Shown: one piece after another, positions 54,016 through 62,833 of the stretch
Numbering within the stretch: position 1 is the stretch's first letter
Layout: every line of letters begins with the position of its first letter
NCBI GenBank assembly: GCA_041751955.1
Contig: JBGSIB010000050.1
Coordinates: 1-64,000, forward strand
Reading direction: 5' to 3'
DNA: 64,000 bases
Origin: UBA2040 sp041751955
Lineage (GTDB): Bacteria > Bacteroidota > Bacteroidia > Flavobacteriales_D > Crocinitomicaceae
Notes under the pieces: generated by a model
Told to the model about the DNA's origin: nothing
Databases searched by the model: none
What the model saw: only the letters and a program-made list of their open reading frames with translations
Program-made: the position numbers and the translations under genes

Positions 54016-54238
54016 ATGCCAATTAAAAAGAGCATGAAAACAACCATTAAAACAAGGGCGGAACGCTTTGTATTACCCTTGTAGAATGGTTGAGAATGCT
54101 CAATTTTGCATTTTATTTTATTGTTTGTTGTGGTTGTAAGTTCTGAATGTTTGCTTTTACTTGTTGCTTTTGGGATCTTCTTTGTGTTGGTTCTTTAGCT
54201 TTAAAAATCTGCCGTTTTTTGCCTGTTTTGGGCTGATA

Positions 54239-54319
54239 AAAAAATCCCACTTTTAGAAAAAATCTTTGTATTTACTTGTTTGTTATATAAATACAAGCAT
54301 TGAAAAAATCCCACTTTTA
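54239..54319. repeat. Iteron-like direct repeat and inverted repeat in the right arm
   Basis: AAAAAATCCCACTTTTA occurs at 54239-54255 and 54303-54319 (64-base spacing). Between them lies TTGTATTTA (54266-54274) with its inverted copy TAAATACAA (54288-54296). It may be an origin or protein-binding region of the element. Confidence 0.55.
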
Positions 54320-54452
54320 AAAATTTAAAAACCCTTAAAAATCAATTTATTTACTAAAAAAGACAAAAAAAGCCCAAAAAAAAGAATTTTGAAAAATCTA
54401 AAACTCTTGAAATCTCAAAACCAAATTTAGCCTCTAAAAACAATCTTTAAAA

Positions 54453-54488
54453 CCATCATTTACCCCCTCTAAATTAGACGGAATGGGC
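54453..54488 (-). repeat. Right copy of the perfect 36-bp inverted repeat
   Basis: Reverse complement of 52515-52550 over all 36 bases; ends in GACGGAATGGGC. It lies 132 bases before the A3 start codon. Confidence 0.95.
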
Positions 54489-54620
54489 AGAGGGAAGAAA
54501 AACTACAAAAAACACCTCAAAAGCACACAGCACAAGGCTTTGAGAAGAAAAAACTAATTGTTGATAACTTTTTTGTTTTTGAATGATTTTTTTGTATATT
54601 TATGCCCATTAGTTTATGTT

Positions 54621-55598
54621 ATGTTCCGTTTTTTTAACATATTATTTGCATTTTGTTTGTTGTTTTGCACAACATACAAGGGCTTTGTGTACGGACAAAC
54701 GAATTTAGTACCTAATTTTTCTTTTGAGAACTACACAATATGTCCAGATGGGAGCGTAGGTATTGAAACTGCTACTGGTTGGGTTAGTCCAAATGCCTAC
54801 TCTCCTGACTATTATAATTCATGTGCAAACTTGTCCAATCCGTACAGCGGTGTTCCTAATAATGGTTACGGATTTCAAAACCCAAAGACAGGCGTTGGCT
54901 ATGGGGGTATTTACTTACCCGTAAATGCTGGAAATGATATAAGGGAATACATTCAAGTAGAACTTACCGACCCCCTTACCAATGGCGTTGAGTATATTAT
55001 AACATTTTATGTTTCATTAGCAGACAGTTCAAATTTTTCGGTAAATTCTCTTGGGGCATTTTTATCAAATACACCTATAAGCAGTACAAATAATTTGGTG
55101 TTCTCCGTAACTCCTCAAGTGGTAAATGACCCAATAGTAAACCCTTTGACGAACAAAAATATTTGGCAAGAAGTATCAGACACTATAACTGCAATGGGTG
55201 GAGAAAAATATATGACCATTGGAAATTTTCAGTTTGATAGTAATGCAGATACCACTTCAGTTACGGGGGGGGGGGGTAGTCCATCGTATGCCTCATATTA
55301 TTTCATTGATGATGTATCAGTAACAGAGATATTCCCAAATTCAGTCGATGAGAATAACCAAACTCAAATCTCTATATATCCCAACCCGTCAAACGGGATT
55401 GTTTATATAAACTCCCCGACATTAATAGAAAGCCTTACAATTTATTCTGCTATGGGTCAGATGGTTCTAAAACAATCTCCAAAATCGGAATATTTTCAAG
55501 TTGATTTATCTCAATTTTCAGAAGGAGTTTACTATATTAACATAAATACACATAATTCAATAATCACAAATAAAATAATTATTAACCGTAAAATTTAA
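54621..55598 (+). CDS. Secreted protein with type A T9SS sorting domain and poly-G tract (module 3, A3)
   Basis: A 325-residue protein from ATG 54621: signal peptide (FFNILFAFCLLFCTTYKGFV, cleavage near YGQTN), then NLVPNFSFENYTICPDG and DYYNSCANLSNPYSGVPNNG, shared with A2. Residues from ~240 hold IYPNPSNGIVYINS and LTIYSAMGQMVLKQ, a type A sorting domain. Codons for GGGG at 55265-55276 come from a run of 12 G; gain or loss of one base would truncate the protein before its sorting domain. An upstream TTG start (54558) adds 21 hydrophobic residues and is less likely. Confidence 0.87.
   Translation: MFRFFNILFAFCLLFCTTYKGFVYGQTNLVPNFSFENYTICPDGSVGIETATGWVSPNAYSPDYYNSCANLSNPYSGVPNNGYGFQNPKTGVGYGGIYLPVNAGNDIREYIQVELTDPLTNGVEYIITFYVSLADSSNFSVNSLGAFLSNTPISSTNNLVFSVTPQVVNDPIVNPLTNKNIWQEVSDTITAMGGEKYMTIGNFQFDSNADTTSVTGGGGSPSYASYYFIDDVSVTEIFPNSVDENNQTQISIYPNPSNGIVYINSPTLIESLTIYSAMGQMVLKQSPKSEYFQVDLSQFSEGVYYININTHNSIITNKIIINRKI
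55265..55276 (+). repeat. Homopolymeric run of 12 G within the A3 gene
   Basis: Twelve consecutive G in otherwise AT-rich coding DNA, after ACC ACT TCA GTT AC. Long G runs mutate by slipped-strand mispairing. The frame is open at the length present. Confidence 0.95.
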
Positions 55599-55603
55599 AG
55601 TTT

Positions 55604-58236
55604 ATGAAAAGAAAATTTCTTACTCTCGCTGTGCTTCTCGGAAGTACATCTGTGTTCGCACAAGGACCTTGGTTTACAAATGGAAATATTATTACCCCTG
55701 CTAACTGGTTAGGTTCTCAAAACAACCAACCGTTAAATTTCAGAACGAATAACATACAGCGGATGAAAATAAACGGAACAACAACCTTCGCAGGTGTCAA
55801 CACAACTGGTTTCATTGGCATTGCAACGAACAATCCTCTGGCTCCATTGACCATTAGTGGTTCACAAAACATCTTCTTAAATGCTCAGAGTTGGCGAAGA
55901 GGATTGAATATGGTGGATAGAGCCTGTATCAACTTTGATGCCGGACCTCCTCAAAACGGGCAAAACATGGGTAGTTATTTTTTGGGTTTTCCATCTTCCA
56001 ACCCACCTGATAATTTTTTTACAGGCATCAGTGCCGGTCAGAGTCCGTCTGCTACGGTGAATTATTGTTATCAAATTTATGTAAATACTCAATTGGGAAC
56101 AAGCCCAATCGGTTCAACACATTTTTTCAAAAATGTGCTCATTCAGGACAATACTTTTGAAAGAAGTTTTGGGGTGAACACATTTTCTCCTGCTAGGGTT
56201 ACTGATATTCACGATACAGGTAATGACAATATAACCGATGCCCAGCTCAGACTTACCACAGTCGTCAATAGTGCTTATACGGATTTTAGAAATACTTCAC
56301 TTGGTAACCTCTTAATAAACCCTAGTGCACAGAAGGTTGGTATAAATTTAATCACTGACCCTACAGCCAATTTAGATGTGAATGGGAACGTAAGAATTCG
56401 GAACGTGCCCATTGGTCCGCCAAATTGCCTTATTATTGGTGAAAACGTTACTGTTGCAGGTGATGTTAATGTGCGTCGATTGGATTTTACGGGTAGCAAC
56501 AACCAAGTATTATTAGGCAACGGTACTTGGGGAACGTTACCATCTGGAGGATATTTTCGTGTACTGATAACACGGCTTTAATGCCTTTTGACTCTCGGTT
56601 TAACTTGAACAATCATAATTTTTACTTTGAAAACAATAATATTCTAGGACTAAATCATGTGGGTATGGGGTACAATTGTGGTACAGTTCTTACTGCAAAA
56701 TTGAGCGTACAACAAACTCATCCAACATCCATAAATTCTAATTCAACCGCTATTCTTGGCGAAAATAATGATGTTTCAAACATTGTTTTAATGACCTATA
56801 CAGGGGTGAATGGTACATCAACAGGTGTCCAAAATCCGAATTTTAGAATACTAAATCAAGGAGGCGATTTTTTAGCTAGAGGTGGCTCTCGAAATTTTGG
56901 TGTATCTGGTACGGCAGATGATAACACGGGATCACCGCAATTGACTGTAGGGGTGAATGGTGCTGCCTATGGCTCACCAGCTAGTGTGGGCGTGAGAGGA
57001 CTAGGTAATGGTGGAGCGGCTTTTTCGAAAGGTGGAGATTTCACAGGAATTGGAAGTCCGAATGATAATTATGGAGTTTATGGTTTAGCTATTGGCGGAA
57101 ATGTTGCCACCGGAGTTTGGGCTGAAAGTGCAGGTGCTCCTTTTGGATTTGCAAGTTGGACAAACGGAACGGCGGCTAGCTCACAACAAGGTATTTTCCT
57201 TTCCGACCAACAGTTTAAAACGGATGTTTCGGATATGGAAAGCGCTCTTGAAACCATCAACAAACTGCAACCGAAAAACTATTATATGGATACGGTAAAT
57301 TATCCACACATGCAATTTGCAACAAAAATGCAATATGGATTTATTGCGCAAGAGGTTGAGTTAGTGCTTCCAGATGTAATTCATGACAACTTGTATCCGG
57401 CGAAGTATGACGAAGATAATAACATTATCGCGCCTGAGATGCCCATTAAATTAATGAACTACAACGCAATAATCCCCATCAATACCTTGGCTATTAAAGA
57501 ACTAGACCGTGAAATTCAAAATCAAACTTTGAGTGACCAAACAATCAAAACCAATGTTGTTGATTTGAACAATTCTTTAAATAAAGTTTTAGCAATGCGC
57601 GGTATTTCCTATGATTGGACAACAAGCGCACAAACAAACTATGATTTGGATGCTGCAAATCATATCGGTTTTATCGCTCAAGAGATTCAGCAAGTTGATT
57701 CTCGTCTGACGTTCATTGGTCGCGATAGTTTGTTGCATGTTGAATACGAAAAAGTCGTTCCCATCCTCGTAGAAGCCATCGAAGAATTAAACGATGAGGT
57801 TGAAGCAAAAGACTCTATTATCAATGACATGAATGCGCGCTTGACTACTTTGGAAAATTGTCTCTCTAGTATTTTGCCCTTCTTGTGTCAATTGAATCAA
57901 TCTGCTGTGCAGGCCAATACACCTGCCTCTCAGGAAGCTATTCGTGCACAGCTGTCAGTGAAATTAACCAATAAAGAAACCATTGTTTTGGATCAAAATG
58001 TTCCGAATCCTTTTGCGGAACAAACGGTGATTAATTTCTCCATTCCTGAAACGGTTCAAAAAGCACAAATCCATTTTTACAATTCCGAAGGTAGAATTAT
58101 TCAATCTGTTGATGTTGTAGAGCGTGGTTTAGGCAGCATCACGGTTTTTGGTTCAGATTTGAGTACTGGAATTTACACTTACACTTTGGTGGCCGATGGT
58201 ATTTCAGTTGCAACGAAAAAAATGATGAAGAATTAA
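55604..58236 (+). pseudogene. Tail-fibre-like S74-chaperone T9SS protein split by one frameshift (module 3, B3)
   Basis: Part 1 (55604-56581) has a signal peptide (LAVLLGSTSVFAQ), NNIQRMKINGTTTFAGVN and ends after LGNGTWGTLPSGG. Part 2 (56527-58236) is in the next frame and carries SCTDNTALMPFDSRFN, then an S74 endosialidase-type chaperone region (SDQQFKTDVSDMESALETI, GFIAQEVELVLPDV, AMRGISYDWTT, GFIAQEIQQVD), a coiled coil (LVEAIEELNDEVEAKD) and a type A sorting domain (LDQNVPNPFAEQTVINFSIP). Together they form one protein of ~877 residues; one base is missing near 56547-56560, or two are extra. No slippery heptamer is seen there. It could be a real mutation, phase-variable off-state or a sequencing error. 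Confidence 0.8.
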
Positions 58237-58261
58237 ACTTAAATTGACCATTTTATATTTG

Positions 58262-58292
58262 AAACCCGCTTGAGCAATTGAGCGGGTTTTTT
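58262..58292 (+). terminator. Terminator after B3
   Basis: AAACCCGCT / AGCGGGTTT stem of 9 bp with a 10-base loop, followed by TTT. Ends the module region. Confidence 0.85.
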
Positions 58293-58403
58293 GTAATTTG
58301 AATCAAACGCCAGCTGATGCATTCTTTCCTTAGGTGCATTAAAATATAATAATGGGCCATTCCCTAAAAATGATGACATTCGCATGAATTAAATAGTTTT
58401 GAT

Positions 58404-59237
58404 GTGAAGAAAAAAAATATACAATTTATTTCATTTTTTTTCCCAACTTTCTTCGCCCAAAAAGGCTACCACCGACTCACGCATCCGCATAGCCACAAGT
58501 TGCGCCCGCACGAAGAAGTGGTGCTCGACAAAGCTGAAAAATCGATTTTCAAATACGGTAGTTTCGACATACAAATGTATGAATGGAAAGCAGGTCCTGA
58601 ACAGGTTTTGCTGATTCACGGTTGGGAAGGTCAGGCGGGAAATTTTGCCGATTTGATTGAGAAATTTTTAGAAAACAATATTTCTGTTGTGGCTTTTGAT
58701 GGTCCTTCACATGGACAGAGCAGTAGTGGAAATGGGCAAACCAGTTTGTTTCAATTTGCTGAATTGGTGGGTGTTTTGGTGCGAAAAACGGGAATAAAAA
58801 AGTTGGTTTCTCACAGTTTTGGCGGAGTAGCGACGACGTATTCTCTTTCTAAAAATCCTGATCTGAAAATAGAAAAGTATGCACTTTTTACCACACCTAA
58901 TCGCTTTGTGGATCGAATAGACGTTGTTGCCGAGCAAGTTGGTTTGCATGGACGTGCAAAAAAGAAGTTGTTTCAAAAATTGGAAAAAGAACTGAATCTC
59001 GATTTATCACAAATCAATGTAGAGGTTTTTGTACAAAATATTCAGGTGGAAAAAGCTTTAATCGTCCATGATACTTACGACAAAGTTTTGAGTGTAAACG
59101 AATCCCGTGAAGTAGCTAAAAATTGGTCTCAAGCTCAAATGAAAGAAGTGGAGGGAACGGGGCATTTTCGTATTTTACGCACAGACGAAGTGCTCCAAAT
59201 TGTTTTGGATTTTATGGAATTCGATAAAAAAGGATAA
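58404..59237 (+). CDS. Alpha/beta hydrolase
   Basis: A 277-residue hydrolase. VLLIHGWEGQAGNF gives the oxyanion strand, VAFDGPSHGQS the next motif, the nucleophile is Ser in LVSHSFGGVAT (SHSFGG in place of GxSxG), Asp in IVHDTYDKVLS and His in GTGHFRIL. Esterase or lipase activity is inferred; substrate unknown. No ATG fits; GTG 58404 is the likely start. A TAnnTTTG box (TAGTTTTG) overlaps it closely, so the start may lie further on. Confidence 0.85.
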   Translation: MKKKNIQFISFFFPTFFAQKGYHRLTHPHSHKLRPHEEVVLDKAEKSIFKYGSFDIQMYEWKAGPEQVLLIHGWEGQAGNFADLIEKFLENNISVVAFDGPSHGQSSSGNGQTSLFQFAELVGVLVRKTGIKKLVSHSFGGVATTYSLSKNPDLKIEKYALFTTPNRFVDRIDVVAEQVGLHGRAKKKLFQKLEKELNLDLSQINVEVFVQNIQVEKALIVHDTYDKVLSVNESREVAKNWSQAQMKEVEGTGHFRILRTDEVLQIVLDFMEFDKKG

Positions 59238-59243
59238 AGTCAC

Positions 59244-59251
59244 TATTTTTG
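59244..59251 (+). promoter_or_regulatory. -7 element before the unknown gene at 59267
   Basis: TATTTTTG matches TAnnTTTG, 15 bases before ATG 59267. No clear -33 TTG. Confidence 0.4.
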
Positions 59252-59266
59252 CACCAAATTATTGTC

Positions 59267-59677
59267 ATGCGCGAAGAATTACAAGGTCCAAAAGTTGAAA
59301 ACGTAGCAGTTGCTGTTATTGAAGAAATGACAGAACTGAATGAGAAGATTTACAATGTTTTTTTGGCCAATTTCCGCGATGATATTATGGAAGGTATTAT
59401 CATCACAAGCACAGGATATGGCAATAATGCCAATACTGGAGAGAAAGTAATCACGTCAACTTTACGTCATTGTATCGAAGTTTTAATGCCAGGCGAAGTC
59501 GCTAAAATAGAACCTATAATGGAAGATGTTTTCGGATTAGCGAATGAATATTGGGTGAGCTTTTGGATAGAAGATGTGATGTACGACAAAAAATACATCT
59601 TCCTTCCAGAAACAATTCAAGAAAAAAACATCAAGCGCATAGAAAAAATGAATGCCAAAGGCATCATGATTATTTGA
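59267..59677 (+). CDS. Protein of unknown function
   Basis: A 136-residue soluble protein from ATG 59267. It begins MREELQGPKVENVAVAVIEE and ends with Lys-rich ENIKRIEKMNAKGIMII. VISTSTGYG-like segment (IIITSTGYGNNANTGEKV) and EYWVSFWIEDVMYDKKYIFL are the most distinct features. No family is recognised. Its last eight bases overlap the end of the convergent MerR-type gene. Confidence 0.7.
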   Translation: MREELQGPKVENVAVAVIEEMTELNEKIYNVFLANFRDDIMEGIIITSTGYGNNANTGEKVITSTLRHCIEVLMPGEVAKIEPIMEDVFGLANEYWVSFWIEDVMYDKKYIFLPETIQEKNIKRIEKMNAKGIMII

Positions 59678-60545
59678 TAGCAAATAGCGGTTCCAAATCT
59701 TTTGCCGTTTCTACCGAGGTAACCAATTTCTTTAATTTTTCACCTTCTAACTTCATCTGATAACCTCCAGAAAAAATGGGAATGTCACCAACATCTTCTT
59801 TCATTTTTTTGAAAAGATTAAAATAATATTTGTCGTCTGTTGCAGTTAAAATTGAGGTAAGAATCGCCTTCGGCTTCAGTTTCTGTACGCATTCGATCAA
59901 GGCGTCATAGGGCAAACTTTGACCTAAATAGAAAGAATGAACACCTTTTGAGCGCAGTATGTAATGATAAAACAGCAAACTGATTTCATGCCATTCATGC
60001 TCAGGAAGAAAAAGCAAAACTTTAGGAGAATCTTTTTTCGGGATGGGCAATCCTGAAGTTGCTGCAATTAATCTTTGTCGAATCAAATGGCTGATGAAAT
60101 GTTCTTGACTAGGTTGAATAGTGCCCGTGATCCACATGATGCCAATTCGTTCTAAAAATGTGACCAAATGATTGCTGAACGTTTCTTCAATGCCGTATTT
60201 ATCGAAAAGATAATTGATGGTTTCATGAAAAACGCCTTCATCCAATTCTATAAGAGCTAGCAATAGCTTTTCGAAATGAATATCGGCTTTCCCATTGGAA
60301 TGAATATCAATGACCTTATTTTTCCTTTCAATCGAAGGTAAATCAGCTATGTGCGAAATTTTCCAACCGTTTTTATTTAAAATAGCGACGTTCAATATTT
60401 CCGTTAAGTCTGTATCGCTGTAAGTCCTTATTTTCGTCTCTGTACGCTCAGGTGTCAAAATACCGTAACGCTTTTCCCATATACGAATAGTATGAGATTT
60501 TATCCCCGTTAGCGTTTCTAAATCCTTTATTTTATATTCACCCAT
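59670..60545 (-). CDS. MerR-type regulator with B12-binding domain (CarH/LitR-like)
   Basis: A 291-residue regulator. N-terminal MerR HTH: KIKDLETLTGIKSHTIRIWE and KRYGILTPERTETKIR. Middle four-helix cap with W-x-x-G and EH (MWITGTIQPSQEHFISHL). C-terminal Rossmann-like domain with FLPEHEWHEISLLFYHYI and YLGQSLPYDAL. The cobalamin His motif D/E-x-H-x-x-G appears as EWHEIS, with the His kept and Gly changed to Ser. Homologues use adenosylcobalamin as a light sensor for carotenoid genes; the crt genes in this window lie 28 kb away. Confidence 0.88.
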   Translation of the reverse strand: MGEYKIKDLETLTGIKSHTIRIWEKRYGILTPERTETKIRTYSDTDLTEILNVAILNKNGWKISHIADLPSIERKNKVIDIHSNGKADIHFEKLLLALIELDEGVFHETINYLFDKYGIEETFSNHLVTFLERIGIMWITGTIQPSQEHFISHLIRQRLIAATSGLPIPKKDSPKVLLFLPEHEWHEISLLFYHYILRSKGVHSFYLGQSLPYDALIECVQKLKPKAILTSILTATDDKYYFNLFKKMKEDVGDIPIFSGGYQMKLEGEKLKKLVTSVETAKDLEPLFAIK

Positions 60546-60602
60546 AAATTTAGTTCGAACTTTTCTTTTCGCATCACTTAAGAAAGATAAAATTAATTCA
60601 AT

Positions 60603-60610
60603 TATATTTG
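60603..60610 (+). promoter_or_regulatory. -7 element for the lipoprotein gene
   Basis: TATATTTG matches TAnnTTTG, 40 bases before ATG 60651, in the gap shared with the divergent MerR-type gene, so that regulator could act here. Confidence 0.45.
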
Positions 60611-60650
60611 CTTCGACATGTTTCGACGTACAAATACTTTTTTATACTTC

Positions 60651-61247
60651 ATGCAACAAATCAAAGCAACAAAATGTTCGCGTGTTTTGTTTATTGTCGC
60701 AATCAGTTTATTACTGGTTCAATGCAAAGGAGATGCTCCTGAAAAAGGAGATGAAATTGATTTAAGCGACAATTATGAAGCATTTCAGTCTTTTGACTTA
60801 AGCCCATTTGATATTAAAGGCAGTATCATGTTGCCAGATGAATCTGCAAATATCGGTGCATCAATGGTCCCGGAAGTATTTCATGAGGAAGATGGTTTCA
60901 AATGGGACATTCAAGTAGGACTTAATTTCAAAGTTCATGTTGAAGATTGGGGTGCGAATCGCGGATTGGTTGCCGACAAAAAAAGTCAGAATGAAGATTT
61001 AAACATCTACGAAATTCGCTACATTGTTGACGAGCCTGATTTCATCATTTACGAAACAAAATTAAAAGTGAACGGATTAAAGAATGCTTCCAAATCAGTT
61101 GGTGTTCCGCACATTTCTTATCACGTTTTTGCCGAAAAAGTTTTGGACGGTATTACCTACGAATTCCGCAGTCCAGATGAAGGCTATGAATTGGTCATCA
61201 TCGAATTAATGGCCAAAACCATACGCTCCGTAAAAAGCAATAAGTAA
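60651..61247 (+). CDS. Lipoprotein of unknown function
   Basis: A 198-residue lipoprotein: signal (VLFIVAISLLLVQC) with a lipobox Cys at residue ~25, then acidic KGDAPEKGDEIDLSDN. The mature part has FDIKGSIMLPDESANIG, VHVEDWGANRGLVADK and a beta-rich C-terminus. No domain is recognised. Divergent from the MerR-type regulator. An earlier in-frame start (60618) is possible but lies close to the -7 box. Confidence 0.75.
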   Translation: MQQIKATKCSRVLFIVAISLLLVQCKGDAPEKGDEIDLSDNYEAFQSFDLSPFDIKGSIMLPDESANIGASMVPEVFHEEDGFKWDIQVGLNFKVHVEDWGANRGLVADKKSQNEDLNIYEIRYIVDEPDFIIYETKLKVNGLKNASKSVGVPHISYHVFAEKVLDGITYEFRSPDEGYELVIIELMAKTIRSVKSNK

Positions 61248-61462
61248 ATTTTTTGATATCGTTTTAGATACGATTTCAAACGCACCCTAAATACAGTAAA
61301 GCTGAAACCTTAATTTTAGTCTCGCTCAAGCACTTTTCTATAAAATCCTTACATCTCAATGTTTTAAACAAAACTCCAATCAAACAAAATCAGCGCAAAC
61401 ACGCAAAACGCAATTACCTTACATTTCTAGTTATTTCATTTTTCGCTTCATTAGTTTATCCG

Positions 61463-61470
61463 TAAATTTG
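61463..61470 (+). promoter_or_regulatory. -7 element for the mrp gene
   Basis: TAAATTTG matches TAnnTTTG, 17 bases before ATG 61488. The 240-base gap upstream holds nothing else recognisable. Confidence 0.45.
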
Positions 61471-61487
61471 TCCTCTCAAATCACAGC

Positions 61488-62576
61488 ATGGATATCAATC
61501 GCGAAAATATATTGACCGTTCTTGGAGGAATCCTCGAACCAGATCTTAAAAAAGACATCGTTTCATTAAATTTTGTTCAAGACATTTCGTTTACGGACAA
61601 TTCTATAGATGTCATGGTAACCGTTTCTAATCCAGCACTGCACGCACGAAAACGCATGCAAGAAGCACTTGATTTCAATTTAAAAAGAGCTTTCGGAGAA
61701 AAAATTACAGTGACCGCTCAAGTGAAAGGAGCTTCTTCAGAAGTGCAATCTGCGCACCGTAAAATTTTGCCTGATGTTAAAAACATTGTGGCCATCGCTT
61801 CAGGAAAAGGAGGTGTAGGAAAATCTACGGTTACCGCAAATTTAGCGGGCGGATTGGCTAAACTTGGCTACAAAGTTGGTATTGTGGACGCTGATATTTA
61901 CGGACCGTCTATTCCAACCATGTTTGACGTGGTAAATGAAAGACCAACGATGATAGAAGTGGATGGTGTTCCAAAAATAACGCCTGTCATCAGTTATGGG
62001 ATTTCGATTTTATCCATTGGATTTTTCACTGAAGCAGATAATGCAGTGGTTTGGCGAGGACCCATGGCCTCCAAAGCATTGACACAAATGTTCACGGATG
62101 CACATTGGGGAGAATTGGATTATTTGTTAATCGATCTTCCTCCAGGAACGGGAGATATTCATTTGAGTTTGGTACAAACGGTTCCTTTGGACGGCGCTGT
62201 AATTGTCAGTACACCGCAAGAAGTGGCTTTGGCCGATGCGCGACGTGGAGTGAATATGTTCCGTATGGAAAGTATTAATGTGCCTATCATTGGCATCGTA
62301 GAAAATATGTCTTGGTTTACACCAGCCGAATTGCCTGACAATAAATATTATTTGTTTGGAAGAGACGGAGCGAAGAATTTAGCGGCGGGAATGGAAGTTC
62401 CTTTTCTCGGACATATTCCTTTGGTGCAAAGTTTACGCGAGGCTGGAGATGCTGGACGACCTGCAGTATTCCAAGAAAATAGCATAACTGGAAATGCACT
62501 TGACGAATTAGTTCGTACTTTTATAGAGAATTTGAAAGTGTTGAAAAACAAAACATTACATAAGACCGAAGCATGA
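61488..62576 (+). CDS. Mrp/NBP35 family Fe-S carrier ATPase (ApbC-like)
   Basis: A 362-residue protein: N-terminal DUF59/MIP18 domain (~1-90; LTVLGGILEPDLKKDIVSLN), then a deviant Walker A ASGKGGVGKSTVTANLA, DADIYGPSIPTMF, LLIDLPPGTGDIHLSLV and switch residues. The CxxC of the C-terminal cluster site is not evident; VENMSWFTP occurs instead of VENMSxFxCP. It delivers Fe-S clusters to target proteins. A NifU-like protein overlaps its end. Confidence 0.93.
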   Translation: MDINRENILTVLGGILEPDLKKDIVSLNFVQDISFTDNSIDVMVTVSNPALHARKRMQEALDFNLKRAFGEKITVTAQVKGASSEVQSAHRKILPDVKNIVAIASGKGGVGKSTVTANLAGGLAKLGYKVGIVDADIYGPSIPTMFDVVNERPTMIEVDGVPKITPVISYGISILSIGFFTEADNAVVWRGPMASKALTQMFTDAHWGELDYLLIDLPPGTGDIHLSLVQTVPLDGAVIVSTPQEVALADARRGVNMFRMESINVPIIGIVENMSWFTPAELPDNKYYLFGRDGAKNLAAGMEVPFLGHIPLVQSLREAGDAGRPAVFQENSITGNALDELVRTFIENLKVLKNKTLHKTEA

Positions 62577-62833
62577 TCTTAAACAAACCAGAATTAACAA
62601 TCAAAATAAACGATGCATTGGCCTCGCTTCGTCCTTTTTTTGAAGCAGATGGTGGAGACATGAAATTGGTCGATATCACTGATGAAGGTGTGGCACAAAT
62701 TCAATTACTGGGTGCGTGTAGTGACTGCTCCATGAGCCTTATGACTTTGAAAGCTGGCGTTGAACAAGCCGTTAAGAAAGTAGCACCGGAAATAGTTTCT
62801 GTGGAAGCGGTAGAATTAAATACTTCTATTTAA
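62573..62833 (+). CDS. NifU C-terminal domain Fe-S scaffold protein
   Basis: An 86-residue protein matching NfuA/NifU C-terminal domains: ALASLRPFFEADGGDMKLVD, then LLGACSDCSMSLMTLKAGVE with the CxxC cluster ligands. It carries 4Fe-4S clusters and probably passes them to or from the Mrp protein; the ATG overlaps the mrp stop (ATGA). Confidence 0.93.
   Translation: MILNKPELTIKINDALASLRPFFEADGGDMKLVDITDEGVAQIQLLGACSDCSMSLMTLKAGVEQAVKKVAPEIVSVEAVELNTSI

Larger units (their letters stand above)
48818..54488. mobile_element. Probable integrated element with tandem tyrosine recombinases, primase-like gene and IR-bounded HU segment
   Basis: The left limit is where B2 homology stops (48817/48818); the right limit is placed at the end of the right 36-bp inverted repeat (54488), with A3's leader beyond. 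Contents: a terminator, two tyrosine recombinases, a primase/helicase-like protein, then a 1,974-bp segment between inverted repeats with two HU genes and a T-poor coding-like stretch. There is no relaxase or conjugation gene. No target-site duplication was found, so the exact borders are uncertain. The type of element is not recognised. Confidence 0.6.
54016..54620. other. AT-rich region between the T-poor frame and A3
   Basis: No convincing gene is present. It holds a possible 22-codon frame (54016-54084, MPIKKSMKTTIKTRAERFVL), a small hairpin TTGAG-AATG-CTCAA followed by TTTT (54090-54107), the direct and inverted repeats at 54239-54319, the right 36-bp repeat, and the leader of A3. Confidence 0.55.

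Noticed and set aside
53182..54047. Three long overlapping minus-strand frames (Leu/Val/Phe/Cys/Trp-rich) opposite the T-poor stretch
   Set aside because: They exist because the strand opposite is T-rich and nearly A-free, so stop codons cannot form. Their residue content is unlike real proteins, and they overlap one another.
54016..54084. 22-codon frame after the T-poor gene
   Set aside because: Too short and without an independent start signal or recognisable motif to call a gene; mentioned only in the region entry.
52515..54488. The 36-bp repeats as attL/attR of an integrated element
   Set aside because: att sites flanking an insertion are direct repeats; these are inverted, so excision between them would not release a circle.
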